From Ensifer canadensis (lineage in GTDB: Bacteria; Pseudomonadota; Alphaproteobacteria; Rhizobiales; Rhizobiaceae), in the NCBI RefSeq assembly GCF_017488845.2, contig NZ_CP083371.1:124001-188000 (forward strand): DNA of 64,000 nt. The letters are read 5' to 3'. The notes beneath the pieces are model-generated. The model saw only the letters and a program-made list of their open reading frames with translations. It was not told the origin of the DNA and did no database searches. Shown one piece after another: positions 8,322 through 17,256 of this stretch (positions are counted from its first letter, which is position 1; each line of letters begins with the position of its first letter). Made by a program: the position numbers and the translations under genes.

Positions 8322-9146
8322 ATGGCGCGCAAGGCGAACAAGGCTGCGACAGACGAAAACGAAACGCCGGGAGAAGACCGCGATCCCTTGCTGGTGCAGT
8401 CGGTCGAGAAAGCCTTCAGGGTTCTCAGAGCCTTTGACGGTCGCCGCCCGAACCTCAGCCTGTCACAGATCGCCGAGGAAACCGGGCTCGACATGAGCGC
8501 CGCCCAGCGCTTCACGCACACGCTCGCCAAGCTCGGCTATCTCGGCAAAAACGCCGATACGAAGCGCTTTGAGCTGACGGTGAAGGCGCTTGATTTCGGC
8601 TATCACTACACCCGCGCCAGCGGCTTCGTCGAAAGGGGCATGCCCTATCTTCTGCACTTGAGCAAAGCCACCGAAGAAACCGTCAACCTGACCGTGCTCG
8701 ACGATACCGACATTGTTTTCGTGTCGCGCTTCATGAGCCGTCACGTGCTGAACAACGACGTCATCACTGGCACGCGGCTGCCGGCCTATTGCACGGCTCC
8801 GGGGATCGCCATCCTCTCGGGCCTGCCGGAGGAGACCGCCCATGCAATCCTCGAAAAATCGGATCTCTACCCGTTTACGCCGCACACGACATGGGACATC
8901 GATGCGCTGAAGACAAAGCTGAAACAATCGGCGACCAAGGGCTATGCCACCGCATTCGAGGAATATTTCCACGGCGACCTGTCGATCGCCGCACCGGTGC
9001 TGGATGCCAATGGCACGCCTTACGGCGCGATCAACATCGCGGTATCGCGCAGCCGCTACACGCCGGAGGAAACGGAAGAACGCTTTGCTCCGCTGGTGAC
9101 CGCCGCGGCGCGCTCGATCTCGCTCGTTGGTGGCGCCCGAAGATAG
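8322..9146 (+). CDS. IclR-family transcriptional regulator
   Basis: Regulator of 275 residues. An N-terminal winged HTH (about residues 22-85, QSVEKAFRVLRAFDGRRPNLSLSQIAEETGLDMSAAQRFTHTL in part) precedes a C-terminal effector-binding IclR domain with VFVSRF, LPAYCTAPGIAIL and ISVAA-like segments. The ATG at 8322 has a GGGGA ribosome-binding site; a GTG at 8295 in frame is less likely. It is divergent from the importer/CoA-ligase operon, the typical arrangement for an IclR regulator that controls the neighbouring catabolic genes in response to a pathway metabolite. Confidence 0.9.
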   Translation: MARKANKAATDENETPGEDRDPLLVQSVEKAFRVLRAFDGRRPNLSLSQIAEETGLDMSAAQRFTHTLAKLGYLGKNADTKRFELTVKALDFGYHYTRASGFVERGMPYLLHLSKATEETVNLTVLDDTDIVFVSRFMSRHVLNNDVITGTRLPAYCTAPGIAILSGLPEETAHAILEKSDLYPFTPHTTWDIDALKTKLKQSATKGYATAFEEYFHGDLSIAAPVLDANGTPYGAINIAVSRSRYTPEETEERFAPLVTAAARSISLVGGARR

Positions 9147-9168
9147 CTGTTCGACCCAGGTCAATCGC

Positions 9169-9945
9169 TCATGCGACGCCCTGTGCCGCGTGGATGATGA
9201 TATCGCCCAACCGGCGGGCGCCCGGTCCGGCACCATCAGGATCGGGATAAACCAGATACATCGCGCCCCAGCGCTCCGCCCCTTCCCTGAGCGGCAAGGG
9301 CTTGAGCTGGCCTGCGGCCAGTTCTTCGCGGATCCAGTCTTCCGGATACCAGGCAAAACCCATGCCAATGCAGGCCGCCCGTATGGATGTTGATTTGTGG
9401 CTGACGGTGAGCCGCTGTTCAGTCACATTCCAGACGCTATGGCGCACGCGTTGCAGCCCGCTGTCACGGATGACGAGGTGGCGGTGCCCTTTCAGATCCT
9501 CCATTGCCAGTTCGCGGCCGATCTGATGCAGCGGATGGAACGGGGCGGCAGCCGCGATCGCCCGATAGCGCATCAGCACCTCGCCCCTGTGGCCGGCCGG
9601 CAGGGTATCGGCGCAGATCGCAAGATCGACGGCGCCCGAGAGCAGCATTTCGTCCGTGCCGCCCATGACGGTTTCGAAAAGCTCGATCCGCGTCTCCGGG
9701 TATTCGGCTGCGAACTGGTCCAAACAGCGCAGCAAGAGCCATGTGGGAAACAGCCCCTCCACCGCAAGGCGAAGTTCCTGCTCCTGGCCCTTGGCGAGGT
9801 TTCTCGCCGCACGCTCCAGTCTTGTGGCTTCGTCGACGAGCGATTTGCCGCGCCGATAGAGCACATGGCCCTGGCGCGTCAGCAGGGCCTTGCGGCCCTC
9901 GATCTCAAAAACCGAGACGCCCAGGCGCTCCTCGATATGGTCGGT
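9169..9945 (-). pseudogene. LysR-family regulator, 5'-truncated (HTH missing)
   Basis: The reading frame encodes the end of a LysR wing (ERLGVSVFEIEGRKALLTRQG) and a full co-inducer domain through PDGAGPGARRLGDIII, but the helix-turn-helix that should precede ERLGV is absent. Upstream of about 9945 the same strand no longer resembles LysR; the opposite strand instead encodes the C-terminus of an oxidoreductase. No plausible start with an HTH exists. This is best read as a LysR gene cut by a deletion, without DNA-binding function. Confidence 0.7.
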
Positions 9946-10101
9946 TGGCTGAAGGCGGGGCAGGTCAAAATCCGCGAAACCGTGGTCGACGGTCTCGAAA
10001 ATGCTCCCTCCGCCTTCATCGACCTCTTCAGGGGTGCCAACCACGGCAAGATGCTGGTGCGTCTGGTGGCGGACGCCGCCTCGGGAGAATGGGGACCTTA
10101 G
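9935..10101 (+). pseudogene. 3' remnant of a CurA-like NADP-dependent oxidoreductase
   Basis: About 54 codons ending at 10101 encode MVGWLKAGQVKIRETV, then DGLENAPSAF and GKMLVRL. This is the characteristic C-terminus of zinc-independent medium-chain NADP-dependent oxidoreductases (CurA/quinone oxidoreductase group). Nothing upstream on this strand belongs to the family; the fragment abuts the truncated LysR gene head to head. A stem-loop follows the stop codon. Confidence 0.6.
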
Positions 10102-10116
10102 CGGCCCTCCTCGATC

Positions 10117-10147
10117 TCTCCACCGCCTGCTTTCCGGGCGGTGGAGA
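10117..10147 (+). terminator. stem-loop after oxidoreductase remnant
   Basis: Perfect 11-bp arms (TCTCCACCGCC / GGCGGTGGAGA) with a 9-base loop, 15 bases after the stop of the CurA-like remnant. There is no clear T tract. Probably the original terminator of the lost gene. Confidence 0.5.
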
Positions 10148-10343
10148 AAGTCGATTGGGTTACAGCGGTCCCGACCGATATCGTCTTCCAACACTACCCG
10201 GCACTCGCGGTCTCGATGCGGACACTTCGCCGACTTGCACTTTCCCGACTAGACAGAGCTGGAGCGCCGCTTCACATTCCCCACCGATACCGGGGCTCGA
10301 TCGACACGCCCCACCGAGGCGGACACTGGTTGGGATATTGCGC

Positions 10344-11498
10344 ATGTTTTTGAATGGTGGCGAACTGGACGAGATCACCGCGTTTCGGCGTGAACTCCAT
10401 CGCAAGCCGGAGCTATCAGGCGAAGAGGTCGAGACGGCCAGAATGGTCGCACGGGCGCTGGGGTCGAGCCAACCGGACGAGATCGTCACTGACCTCGGTG
10501 GGCATGGGGTGGCGGCCGTTTATCACGGAGCGACCCATGGTCCGACCGTGATGATCCGCTCCGAACTCGATGCCTTGCCGATCGAAGAACTTTCAACTTC
10601 GCCGCACCGATCCGAGATCACCGGCAAGGGGCATCTCTGCGGACACGACGGCCACACGGCAATCCTAATGGCGCTCGCCAAAGGGCTCTCCCGGAAAAGA
10701 CCGGCACGCGGGCGGGCGATCCTGCTTTTCCAACCGGCCGAAGAGAATGGTGCCGGTGCCGCCGCCGTGTTGGCGGATCCTAAATTCGAGCCGCTGAAAC
10801 CGGACTTTGTGTTTTCGCTGCATAACTTTCCCGGCCTGCCGCTGGGGCACGTTGCGTTGGCCGAAGGGCCGGTCAATTGCGCCTCGCGCGGCATGAGGTT
10901 CGTGCTTTCGGGCAAGACCGCGCACGCGTCCTGCCCGGAAGATGGCGTCGCCCCGACCTCCGCCATGGCTCATCTCCTGAGTGAGTTGACTGCACTTGGC
11001 GCCGGCGGTTCGCTCGATGCCGATTTCACGCTGGTAACCGTGACCCACGCGCGCCTCGGCGAACCCGCCTTCGGCATCAGCCCCGGCCATGCCGAGATCT
11101 GGGCAACATTGCGCACGCTGACGGACGAGCGGATGGGTGAGCTGGTGAGGCGTGCCGAAGCTCTCGTCCATAAACATTCGACGGCCGGCGGGCTCACATC
11201 GTCGATCAGCTACGAAGATATCTTCCATCAGTGCAGCAACGCGCCGGCGGCCGTCGACCATTTGCGCCGCGCTCTTGGCGAGGAGCGGATCAGCCACGAC
11301 GCGGGCCCGACCGCCCTGCCGATGAAGGCATCGGAAGATTTCGGCCTTTTCGGCCGCGTCGCCCCCTCAGCAATGTTCTTCCTCGGTGCAGGTGAGGACC
11401 ACCCTCGCCTGCACAATCCGGACTACGACTTTCCCGATGCACTGATCGAGGTGGGCGCTCGCGCCTTCATGCGGACGATCCGCAACCTGCTAGGCTGA
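10344..11498 (+). CDS. M20-family amidohydrolase (peptidase M20D-like)
   Basis: Zinc-dependent amidohydrolase of 384 residues, related to hippurate/N-acyl-amino-acid hydrolases. The family landmarks are RRELHRKPELSGEE near the N-terminus, SELDALPIEE (normally R-x-D-x-D-A-L-P), the metal-binding CGHDGH motif, QPAEE with the general-base glutamate, and LHNFPG. A histidine follows in the C-terminal metal region (DDHPRLHNPDYDFPD). The ATG at 10344 is chosen from homology because the family begins close to FRRELHRKPE; the ribosome-binding site is weak. It stands alone between the deletion scar and the insertion sequence. The substrate is unknown. Confidence 0.85.
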   Translation: MFLNGGELDEITAFRRELHRKPELSGEEVETARMVARALGSSQPDEIVTDLGGHGVAAVYHGATHGPTVMIRSELDALPIEELSTSPHRSEITGKGHLCGHDGHTAILMALAKGLSRKRPARGRAILLFQPAEENGAGAAAVLADPKFEPLKPDFVFSLHNFPGLPLGHVALAEGPVNCASRGMRFVLSGKTAHASCPEDGVAPTSAMAHLLSELTALGAGGSLDADFTLVTVTHARLGEPAFGISPGHAEIWATLRTLTDERMGELVRRAEALVHKHSTAGGLTSSISYEDIFHQCSNAPAAVDHLRRALGEERISHDAGPTALPMKASEDFGLFGRVAPSAMFFLGAGEDHPRLHNPDYDFPDALIEVGARAFMRTIRNLLG

Positions 11499-11758
11499 TT
11501 GCCGACAGGGAGCAGCGAGCGGCAGGCATTCGTTGCCCCCCGGATCAAGACTGTGGTCTGGATCACCTGTAGGACTATGCCGAATAATCGGGCTGCGCTG
11601 CGATCTTTGCTGCCCGCCGTCGACCGTGGCACCGTCGTTCAAGGATCAAGAGCTGACGCCTGAGTTGACCTACAAAGATTCCATGGGGAGTGAATAGCGG
11701 CCGGCGCTCTGGCAGAGTGAGGCTGCAATAACGCACTCACCTCATAGGAGACGCCGTC

Positions 11759-12937
11759 ATGGAAGCTGGAACTTCCCAACCGCATTCGCCGACCGCTATC
11801 CGCACTGATCTTGCCGCAATTTTCGTGTCGTTGGAACTCTCTCGCTCAACCTGGCTGATCACATCGTTGTCGCCGGGAAACGGCGAGAAGATGTCGAAGC
11901 ACTCTGTGGTTGGCGGCGATGTGACGGCATTGCTGGGTCGTTTTACTCAGCTCCAGGAGAAGGTGCGATCTCGTACGGGCAATCAGGTTCCGATCGTGAG
12001 CATTCAGGAAGCCGGGCTTGACGGCTTCTGGATCGATCGTGTGCTGAAGGCGAACGAGATAGAAAGTTACGTCGTCGATCCAGCCTCGATAGCAACCTCG
12101 CGCAGGCGCCGGCGAGCGAAGACGGACAAATTGGATGGTGAGGCGCTGGTCCGAGCGCTGTTGGCCTTCAAACGCGGAGAGCCGCGGGTGTGCGCCATGG
12201 TCAATGCGCCAAGCCCCGAGGAAGAAGATCGCCGTCGCCTTTGCCGGGAGCGCAAGGTTCTGATCGCCGAGCGCGTCAAACATGTCAATCGCATTAAAGG
12301 CCTGCTCTTCGGTCAGGGCATAAGTGGTTACGAGCCGCTGCGCAAGAACCGGCGCAAGCAACTGGACGAGCTTCACACGGGTGATGGCCGTCCTTTGCCG
12401 ACCCACCTCAAAACTCAAATAAGCCGTGAACTTGATCGCCTTGAATTGTTGCTAGAGCAAATTACAGCGGTGGAGAACGAGCGCGATACGCTCCTGGCGG
12501 CGCAAAAGAACAGCGTGGCGGCAACGCTGATCCCAACTGGGGCGATGTTGTGCGAAGTCAAAGGCATTGGTCTGGAATTCGCGGCTGTTCTCTGGACCGA
12601 AGGGCTGTTTCGCCATTTTGACAACCGGCGACAGGTTGCTGCGTACGCGGGGCTGGCACCGACACCCTGGCAGAGTGGAACCATCGATCACGAGCAAGGC
12701 GTCTCGAAGGCGGGCAACCCGCGCCTGCGTACCACGATGATCCAACTGTCGTGGTTGTGGTTGCGCCATCAGCCGCAATCAGCGTTGAGCCAGTGGTTTA
12801 CGGCCCGCGTGCAATCCAGCGGTGGGCGCGCGAAGAAGCGCGCGATCGTGGCGCTGGCACGCAAATTGTTGGTTGCTCTATGGAAATATGTGATCGCCGG
12901 CGTTGTCATCGAGGGCGCGGTGTTAAAGACGGCCTGA
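11759..12937 (+). CDS. IS110-family transposase
   Basis: Transposase/recombinase of 392 residues. The N-terminal RuvC-like DEDD domain (about 18-180) starts at AAIFVSLELSRSTW, where the usual first aspartate position is occupied by a Glu-containing SLEL, and includes VSIQEAGLDG and RRRAKTDKLDGEALVRAL. The C-terminal Transposase_20 domain (about 270-360) contains VKGIGLEFAAVLWTEGLFRHF, RQVAAYAGLAPTPWQSG and the SKAGNPRLRTTMIQ segment with the essential serine region. The ATG follows AGGAGACGCCGTC. The frame is intact, so the element may still be active. Confidence 0.92.
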   Translation: MEAGTSQPHSPTAIRTDLAAIFVSLELSRSTWLITSLSPGNGEKMSKHSVVGGDVTALLGRFTQLQEKVRSRTGNQVPIVSIQEAGLDGFWIDRVLKANEIESYVVDPASIATSRRRRRAKTDKLDGEALVRALLAFKRGEPRVCAMVNAPSPEEEDRRRLCRERKVLIAERVKHVNRIKGLLFGQGISGYEPLRKNRRKQLDELHTGDGRPLPTHLKTQISRELDRLELLLEQITAVENERDTLLAAQKNSVAATLIPTGAMLCEVKGIGLEFAAVLWTEGLFRHFDNRRQVAAYAGLAPTPWQSGTIDHEQGVSKAGNPRLRTTMIQLSWLWLRHQPQSALSQWFTARVQSSGGRAKKRAIVALARKLLVALWKYVIAGVVIEGAVLKTA

Positions 12938-13243
12938 CAATGCACACAAGCCACATTCTCTAATCTTCCAGGAGCGATCAATCCTGGCGGATCCAGGGGG
13001 ACGAACCGATCCGCGACATGGCTTCAAACGCCGCTACTAAGAATGGTCTCGTCCTCCTGAGCCTTTGCCGCAACGCAAGCGGAATGATGGTGCAGCCGCT
13101 CGGCGCGGCGACCGAATGTGAGTTTGAACCGGCAATGGAAACAGGCCCGTTCACGCGAACAGGCTCAGCCTTGGATGCCGAAAGAGCGACCGAAGGAAAC
13201 ATGCGATGGACCTTTAAAAGTTCTTGACCCGAAGTTCCCCATG
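12938..13243 (+). other. 3' non-coding end of the insertion sequence; possible bridge-RNA region
   Basis: About 300 bases without a convincing gene lie between the transposase stop and the right inverted repeat. IS110-family elements are known to encode a guide (bridge) RNA in a non-coding end, at the 3' side in the IS1111 group. I did not establish the fold or the guide loops here. Confidence 0.3.
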
Positions 13244-13306
13244 TAAGCCGCGGTGAGCCGAACATCCGGTCAAGACCGTTTGCCGCCTGTGCAACTGCGC
13301 AACCGG

Positions 13307-14461
13307 TTACAATATCCCCCAACCGCGGTAACGCCCCCTGCCGGTCATTTCCTTGGCCCCAAGTTCGCGGACAAGATTGAGCGCGCCCCGCTGGGTGACG
13401 CCGACATGACGCGCCACCAGCCCGGCGGAAACGATCGGCCGAGACAGCAGAAGCTCGATCAGGCCTGGCAGGCTGCTATTTGAGCGACGGTCGCGCACGC
13501 GCATTTCCATCTGGGTCTTGGCGAGAAACAGTCGATCCAACTCCTTGAGGCCAAGTTCGCCGGTGAGGACTAGAGCCTCCAGAAACGCCCTCAGCCGAAC
13601 CTCCTGATCTCTTGCACGACGCCGTTCGTGGCGAATTGTCTTCAGGCCCGTATGGAAGCTGATGAGATGCGACGTCACTTTACCACGCGCGCGCAGGTAG
13701 GCGCCAACGAGCAACCCTCCCAGCCAATGCTGCCTGCGAAGCGGCTCGATCTGCTCCCAGGCATCGAAGAGCATCGCCGCGCCAAGGCAGGCCGGCATTC
13801 GGTCCGCAGCCGCAATCAGGGATCGCCACGCCTCGAGCCGCGCGCCCTCGTCCCATTCGTCATCGAAAAGCAGCCCCAACTGTCCCTTGGGCTCTGAGGC
13901 GGACGGGCGCTCTGTCCCCCCAAATCCGCTGTCACCGACTTCATCCGCCTGTTCATCGAGCAGACGTTGCGATCGCGCGATCGCAGCATCGATCTCCGCG
14001 AACTCGAGGGAAAGCGGATTGTCGTCGTCATCGCCGTCAGCGATGACATTATCGTCATCCGCCGTCCCCGGCGGAACGCCTCGGTCCATCTCGATCGACG
14101 GTGTCTCGCCGCCGACTTGTTCGCCGCGAAGGACCGCCAGACCGGCGGACGATAGCGCCCAATCAGGGTCGGACAACCAGATCCTCCGGCGCGCACGCAA
14201 GACTGCATGCGCGATCGTCAACTCGTGTGTCGGCGCACGGGCATCCATATGCGCATCATGCAGCACCAGATCCTCGACATGGACCAATTCGCCGGCAACC
14301 CAGAGGGCACCGGCCGCATCGAAGAACTGACCACGCTCGCGAAAGCCTTCGGCGACGGGATGGCGGCCGGCACGCTCATCCAGCCGCGCCAACCGATCTT
14401 CAGCTTCGATCGTTGCGGAAAACAGCGTCTGCAGCACTAATTCCGGGATTTGGTATCGCAT
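13307..14461 (-). CDS. RHE_PE00001-type protein (DUF1612/HTH)
   Basis: Protein of about 384 residues of a family that is common next to repABC replicators in Rhizobiaceae and has no established function. It has an N-terminal region beginning RYQIPELVLQTLFSATIEAEDRLARLDER, an acidic low-complexity stretch (DDDNVIADGDDDDN, about 137-150), and a C-terminal helix-turn-helix-like segment (SRPIVSAGLVARHVGVTQRGALNLVRELG) followed by GRGRYRGWGIL. The ATG at 14461 is used; a GTG 9 bases upstream is also in frame. The HTH suggests DNA binding. The family members I know are often called DUF1612 proteins. Confidence 0.75.
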   Translation of the reverse strand: MRYQIPELVLQTLFSATIEAEDRLARLDERAGRHPVAEGFRERGQFFDAAGALWVAGELVHVEDLVLHDAHMDARAPTHELTIAHAVLRARRRIWLSDPDWALSSAGLAVLRGEQVGGETPSIEMDRGVPPGTADDDNVIADGDDDDNPLSLEFAEIDAAIARSQRLLDEQADEVGDSGFGGTERPSASEPKGQLGLLFDDEWDEGARLEAWRSLIAAADRMPACLGAAMLFDAWEQIEPLRRQHWLGGLLVGAYLRARGKVTSHLISFHTGLKTIRHERRRARDQEVRLRAFLEALVLTGELGLKELDRLFLAKTQMEMRVRDRRSNSSLPGLIELLLSRPIVSAGLVARHVGVTQRGALNLVRELGAKEMTGRGRYRGWGIL

Positions 14462-14851
14462 TACAATCACACGCTATTTCTGGCAAACGGAAGGAAAACG
14501 GACAGTTTTCTTCCGACACACATGACATGCCGTTTTAGCGGATACCGGGATGTTTGTCGTCGGGTTTCTGCGTTGACCAGTACGGAAGGCTAGAATGGCC
14601 TTCTTAGCGCTTCAAATGAGCGCAAACCGGATTCGAATCGACGAATTCGACCATCACATTGTACGCTCTTGAGGGCCATTCGCAACGCAGGAAGCCAGCA
14701 TTGCCAACATAGCAGCATTTCCTTTCCATTCGGCTAACGTCTCGAAAGACGGTCGTGAAGGGATTTTGGTCATCGAAGTCGACAGGTCAGGCCGGACAGG
14801 ATTGCGGACGGATAGCGGTTCGAGCTGGGGATGCCAGACGAACGCCTGCGT

Positions 14852-14867
14852 GTTGACAGCTGTCAAC
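14852..14867. promoter_or_regulatory. parS: parS partition site 1
   Basis: Perfect 16-bp palindrome GTTGACAGCTGTCAAC (18 bp with flanking T/A), matching the repABC parS consensus GTTNNNNGCNNNNAAC. Expected binding site of RepB encoded at 17257-18261. Confidence 0.9.
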
Positions 14868-15069
14868 ACGCGTCTATGCGACAGGTGGCCCCTGCCCTTC
14901 TCTGGGCCGAAAAGGCATTGCGCAACCTATCACGCAGGCGCTTTCTCGCTCTGGCGAAACTAACTCGCCTTAGCATCGCGATGGGCATGGCGCCCACGCA
15001 GCAGCTTGCGTTCGTTCATGCTGCCGAATGTGTAGGAGCGATACTTTCCGACAAAACGGCCCGTCACGC

Positions 15070-15085
15070 GTTGACAGCTGTCAAC
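15070..15085. promoter_or_regulatory. parS: parS partition site 2
   Basis: Identical 16-bp palindrome to the site at 14852. Confidence 0.9.
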
Positions 15086-15536
15086 ATCGGCCCCGCCAGA
15101 GGGTAACAACAAACTCAGGCCAACGACCAATCACATCTATCGACGGTTTATAAGGCAACCCTCCGGCATGTCCGGAGCCTCAATGCATTAGAACTTTGCC
15201 GGATCGCGTTTCGCCCCGTCACACCCCGAGCGCGTGGGGAAAATCACCCAATGCAATGCCTGACAGAATAATGCTCGTCTGAAGGTGCGGTTGGGCAGCT
15301 TCATGCCTGCACGGCCTCAGGACGCGGTTGAGGTTGTGACCGCTTGCGGGTGTAGACACCTTGCAGCCTCAGCGTTTGTGCCATCTTTCTGCCGGGGAGG
15401 ACAGGAGCCGGTGGGGCAGACCTTGATCAGAAGTCCGCGAACTGGACGACCCTCTCGTCGATAGAGGTTAAGTGTACGGATCTGCAGCGGGCTGGTGGTT
15501 GTGGTATTTTCCATTCGAATGGCCTGACGTGAAACC

Positions 15537-15552
15537 GTTGACAGCTGTCAAC
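15537..15552. promoter_or_regulatory. parS: parS partition site 3
   Basis: Identical 16-bp palindrome to the site at 14852. Confidence 0.9.
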
Positions 15553-15748
15553 TCACCAAGGGGCCGATCTAACGTTGCCCGTCGCAAGCCGGTACTCAGC
15601 GCCGCGCACGCTGCAATTTGGCAGGGATCGGGATCAGCTGCTGCGAGGTGTTGGACCCGGCAAACTCGATCTCAACATCCTGCACAGGTCGGCCACCAGT
15701 CCGCCTCATTGGACATTGATTGCCGAATGAGGCGCACAACTAGCCGCA

Positions 15749-15764
15749 GTTGACAGCTGTCAAC
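15749..15764. promoter_or_regulatory. parS: parS partition site 4
   Basis: Identical 16-bp palindrome, 30 bases beyond the stop codon of repC. Confidence 0.9.
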
Positions 15765-15793
15765 GTCCGTCGAAACAGCCGCGTTGTTCTAGC

Positions 15794-17101
15794 TCAGCTG
15801 GCTAGCGCCATACTGCCGGGATTGGCACGCAACAACGCCATGACCATCGGCCCAACCACGAACTCCTGTCGCATAGATCGCCGCGTCAGGTCCCGCAGGT
15901 AACCACCGGCAGACGCGATGTGCGGCGAGCGCTGGAGGATACATGCGAGCACCGTCGCGGCCGCTTCTGGGCCGAGCACCCGGCACGCTTCATCATGCGC
16001 TCCCTGACTGACATTGAGCATGGAACGGACCACAGCGGCAGCCACCATCAGATCACGCCAGGACTGCACCTTCCCGCCAGGACCATAGTCGACGATATCA
16101 GGGCAGGCTTTCAGCACGGTTGATAGCGGGAAGGTTTGCGGAGGTCGATGCGTTTTACCCCGGGTTACCTCCGGTGTTTCGGTCTGGGAGGCCGCGTCTG
16201 TTGCAATTGCCGTCCGATTGCTTGCCTGCACAACGGCCATGCTGTCGGACGTTTGGCGTGAGTTCGAAAACGTCACAGCTTCACTTCCAAAGCCCGGTTC
16301 AGATTCAGTAGAAGAGTCTGGATGTGAACTCTGTATGTGGCAGCCATTTTGGCTATCATTGGTGTCCGAATTTTCAAGATTTACCAGTTTTTCCAATTGG
16401 TTGAGCACTTCCGCGCGCAACGCGTCCAGTTGCTTGAGAACAGGCTCGATTTCAGCGAGGCCAGGTTTCCGCGGAAGGGTGTCGACGGCGAGAAGATAAC
16501 GGCTTTGAAGGTCGTCCCAGTTGGAAGTTTGGTCGGTTTCGCGCAACACGTCTATGAGCTTGGTCAGATCGCGACGGCAAAGGCTGAGACGCTCACGGGC
16601 AAGCTGCGCCTCCTGTCGGGCCAGAGCGACTGCGGCTGCGGCCGTTTGCAATTCATGGGCGCGTGCAAGCAGCGGTGACAGATCGAACCCGAAGGCGTCG
16701 CCGATGGCGCCCTTTGTATCTCTACGGGCGTAACGCTTGCCATTTGGGCTATCCTTGCGAAGGATAAGGCCGGCCTCCACCAATGTTGCCAGGTGGCGAC
16801 GCAGTGTGGTGCCTGGCATGCCATGGGTGCGCAGGGCCAATTGGTTGTTTGATGGAAACACCACCAACCCCTTGCCTGACGTCAGCTCGACCTTAGGGTA
16901 GAAGCTGAGCAGCGCATTGAGTACGGCCAAAGCACGGTCGGACACGCCGACGACAGCCTTGGCTTCACAGACGGTCCGAAACAGTTTCCATTTATCGATC
17001 GGCTGCTGCGAATCGATTTCGCTCGCGATGACTTGGCTTGCGAACATGCCAAGCGTCATCGCGCGCCGCCCAAAGGGCGTCGTCACATTTCCACGCTCCA
17101 T
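15794..17101 (-). CDS. repC: replication initiator RepC
   Basis: Plasmid replication initiator of 435 residues, the normal RepC length. The family opening VTTPFGRRAMTLGMFASQ is intact, and the conserved N-terminal winged-helix region (about 30-150) with LVVFPSNNQLALRTHGMPGTTLRRHLATLVEAGLI is present. The C-terminal domain (about 320-430) includes YGPGGKVQSWRDLMVAAAVVRSMLNVS and SAGGYLRDL. RepC acts at an origin located inside its own gene. It is third in repABC, 155 bases after repB, and the gap encodes an antisense RNA that is known in this plasmid family to limit repC expression. Confidence 0.95.
   Translation of the reverse strand: MERGNVTTPFGRRAMTLGMFASQVIASEIDSQQPIDKWKLFRTVCEAKAVVGVSDRALAVLNALLSFYPKVELTSGKGLVVFPSNNQLALRTHGMPGTTLRRHLATLVEAGLILRKDSPNGKRYARRDTKGAIGDAFGFDLSPLLARAHELQTAAAAVALARQEAQLARERLSLCRRDLTKLIDVLRETDQTSNWDDLQSRYLLAVDTLPRKPGLAEIEPVLKQLDALRAEVLNQLEKLVNLENSDTNDSQNGCHIQSSHPDSSTESEPGFGSEAVTFSNSRQTSDSMAVVQASNRTAIATDAASQTETPEVTRGKTHRPPQTFPLSTVLKACPDIVDYGPGGKVQSWRDLMVAAAVVRSMLNVSQGAHDEACRVLGPEAAATVLACILQRSPHIASAGGYLRDLTRRSMRQEFVVGPMVMALLRANPGSMALAS
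16270..16410. other. A+T-rich segment within repC, candidate oriV
   Basis: This stretch of repC is visibly richer in A and T than its surroundings. In repABC plasmids the origin maps to an A+T-rich part of repC. The limits given are approximate. Confidence 0.45.
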
Positions 17102-17160
17102 CTCTCTTCACCTTTTCAAAGGCAAAAGAAGTCCGTTCGCCGAAACGACGTTAAAAACGC

Positions 17161-17189
17161 TTGACAGTGATTCGCGGAAATGGGATTCT
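17161..17189 (+). promoter_or_regulatory. promoter of the repB-repC antisense RNA
   Basis: TTGACA at 17161-17166, a 17-base spacer and GATTCT at 17184-17189, reading opposite to repABC in the repB-repC gap. The -35 is perfect and the -10 is weaker. Confidence 0.6.
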
Positions 17190-17194
17190 CTAGT

Positions 17195-17247
17195 TGCTAC
17201 ACGAGAGAAGGGTTTCCGCTGCGCTAGTCGTTCGGAAGCCTTTTTCT
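17195..17247 (+). ncRNA. counter-transcribed RNA (ctRNA, incompatibility RNA)
   Basis: Short antisense RNA expected in the repB-repC intergenic region of repABC plasmids; it base-pairs with the repBC leader and represses repC. Here a promoter at 17161-17189 leads into about 50 bases that end in a stem-loop (GGTTTCCG / CGGAAGCC, at 17211-17218 and 17233-17240) and a T tract at 17241-17245, a rho-independent terminator. The 5' end is estimated from the promoter spacing. Confidence 0.75.
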
Positions 17248-17256
17248 TTTGCTCTG

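Larger units (their letters stand above)
11682..13243 (+). mobile_element. IS110/IS1111-type insertion sequence, approximate limits
   Basis: A complete-looking element of about 1.56 kb around one transposase gene. An 8-bp inverted pair, CATGGGGA at 11682-11689 and TCCCCATG at 13236-13243, brackets it, and TTGACC occurs just outside or near both ends (11665-11670 and 13224-13229). Short subterminal inverted repeats and a long 3' non-coding segment fit the IS1111 subgroup. These elements make no long terminal repeats or obvious target duplications, so the exact ends are uncertain. Confidence 0.5.
14462..15793. other. intergenic partition region downstream of repC
   Basis: No gene is supported in these 1.3 kb. 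The segment holds four of the five parS palindromes (14852, 15070, 15537, 15749), spaced 218, 467 and 212 bases apart. Confidence 0.7.

Noticed and set aside
9741..11498. 585-codon frame covering the M20 gene
   Set aside because: Only the part from 10344 shows M20 similarity; the upstream part is an open frame through the deletion scar.
13018..13227. 69-codon frame inside the right end of the insertion sequence
   Set aside because: No ribosome-binding site or family; it lies in the element's non-coding end.
14852..15764. Regularly repeated palindromes as a possible CRISPR-like array
   Set aside because: The 16-bp repeats are perfect parS consensus sites with unequal spacing of 200-470 bases beside repABC, and there are no cas genes.
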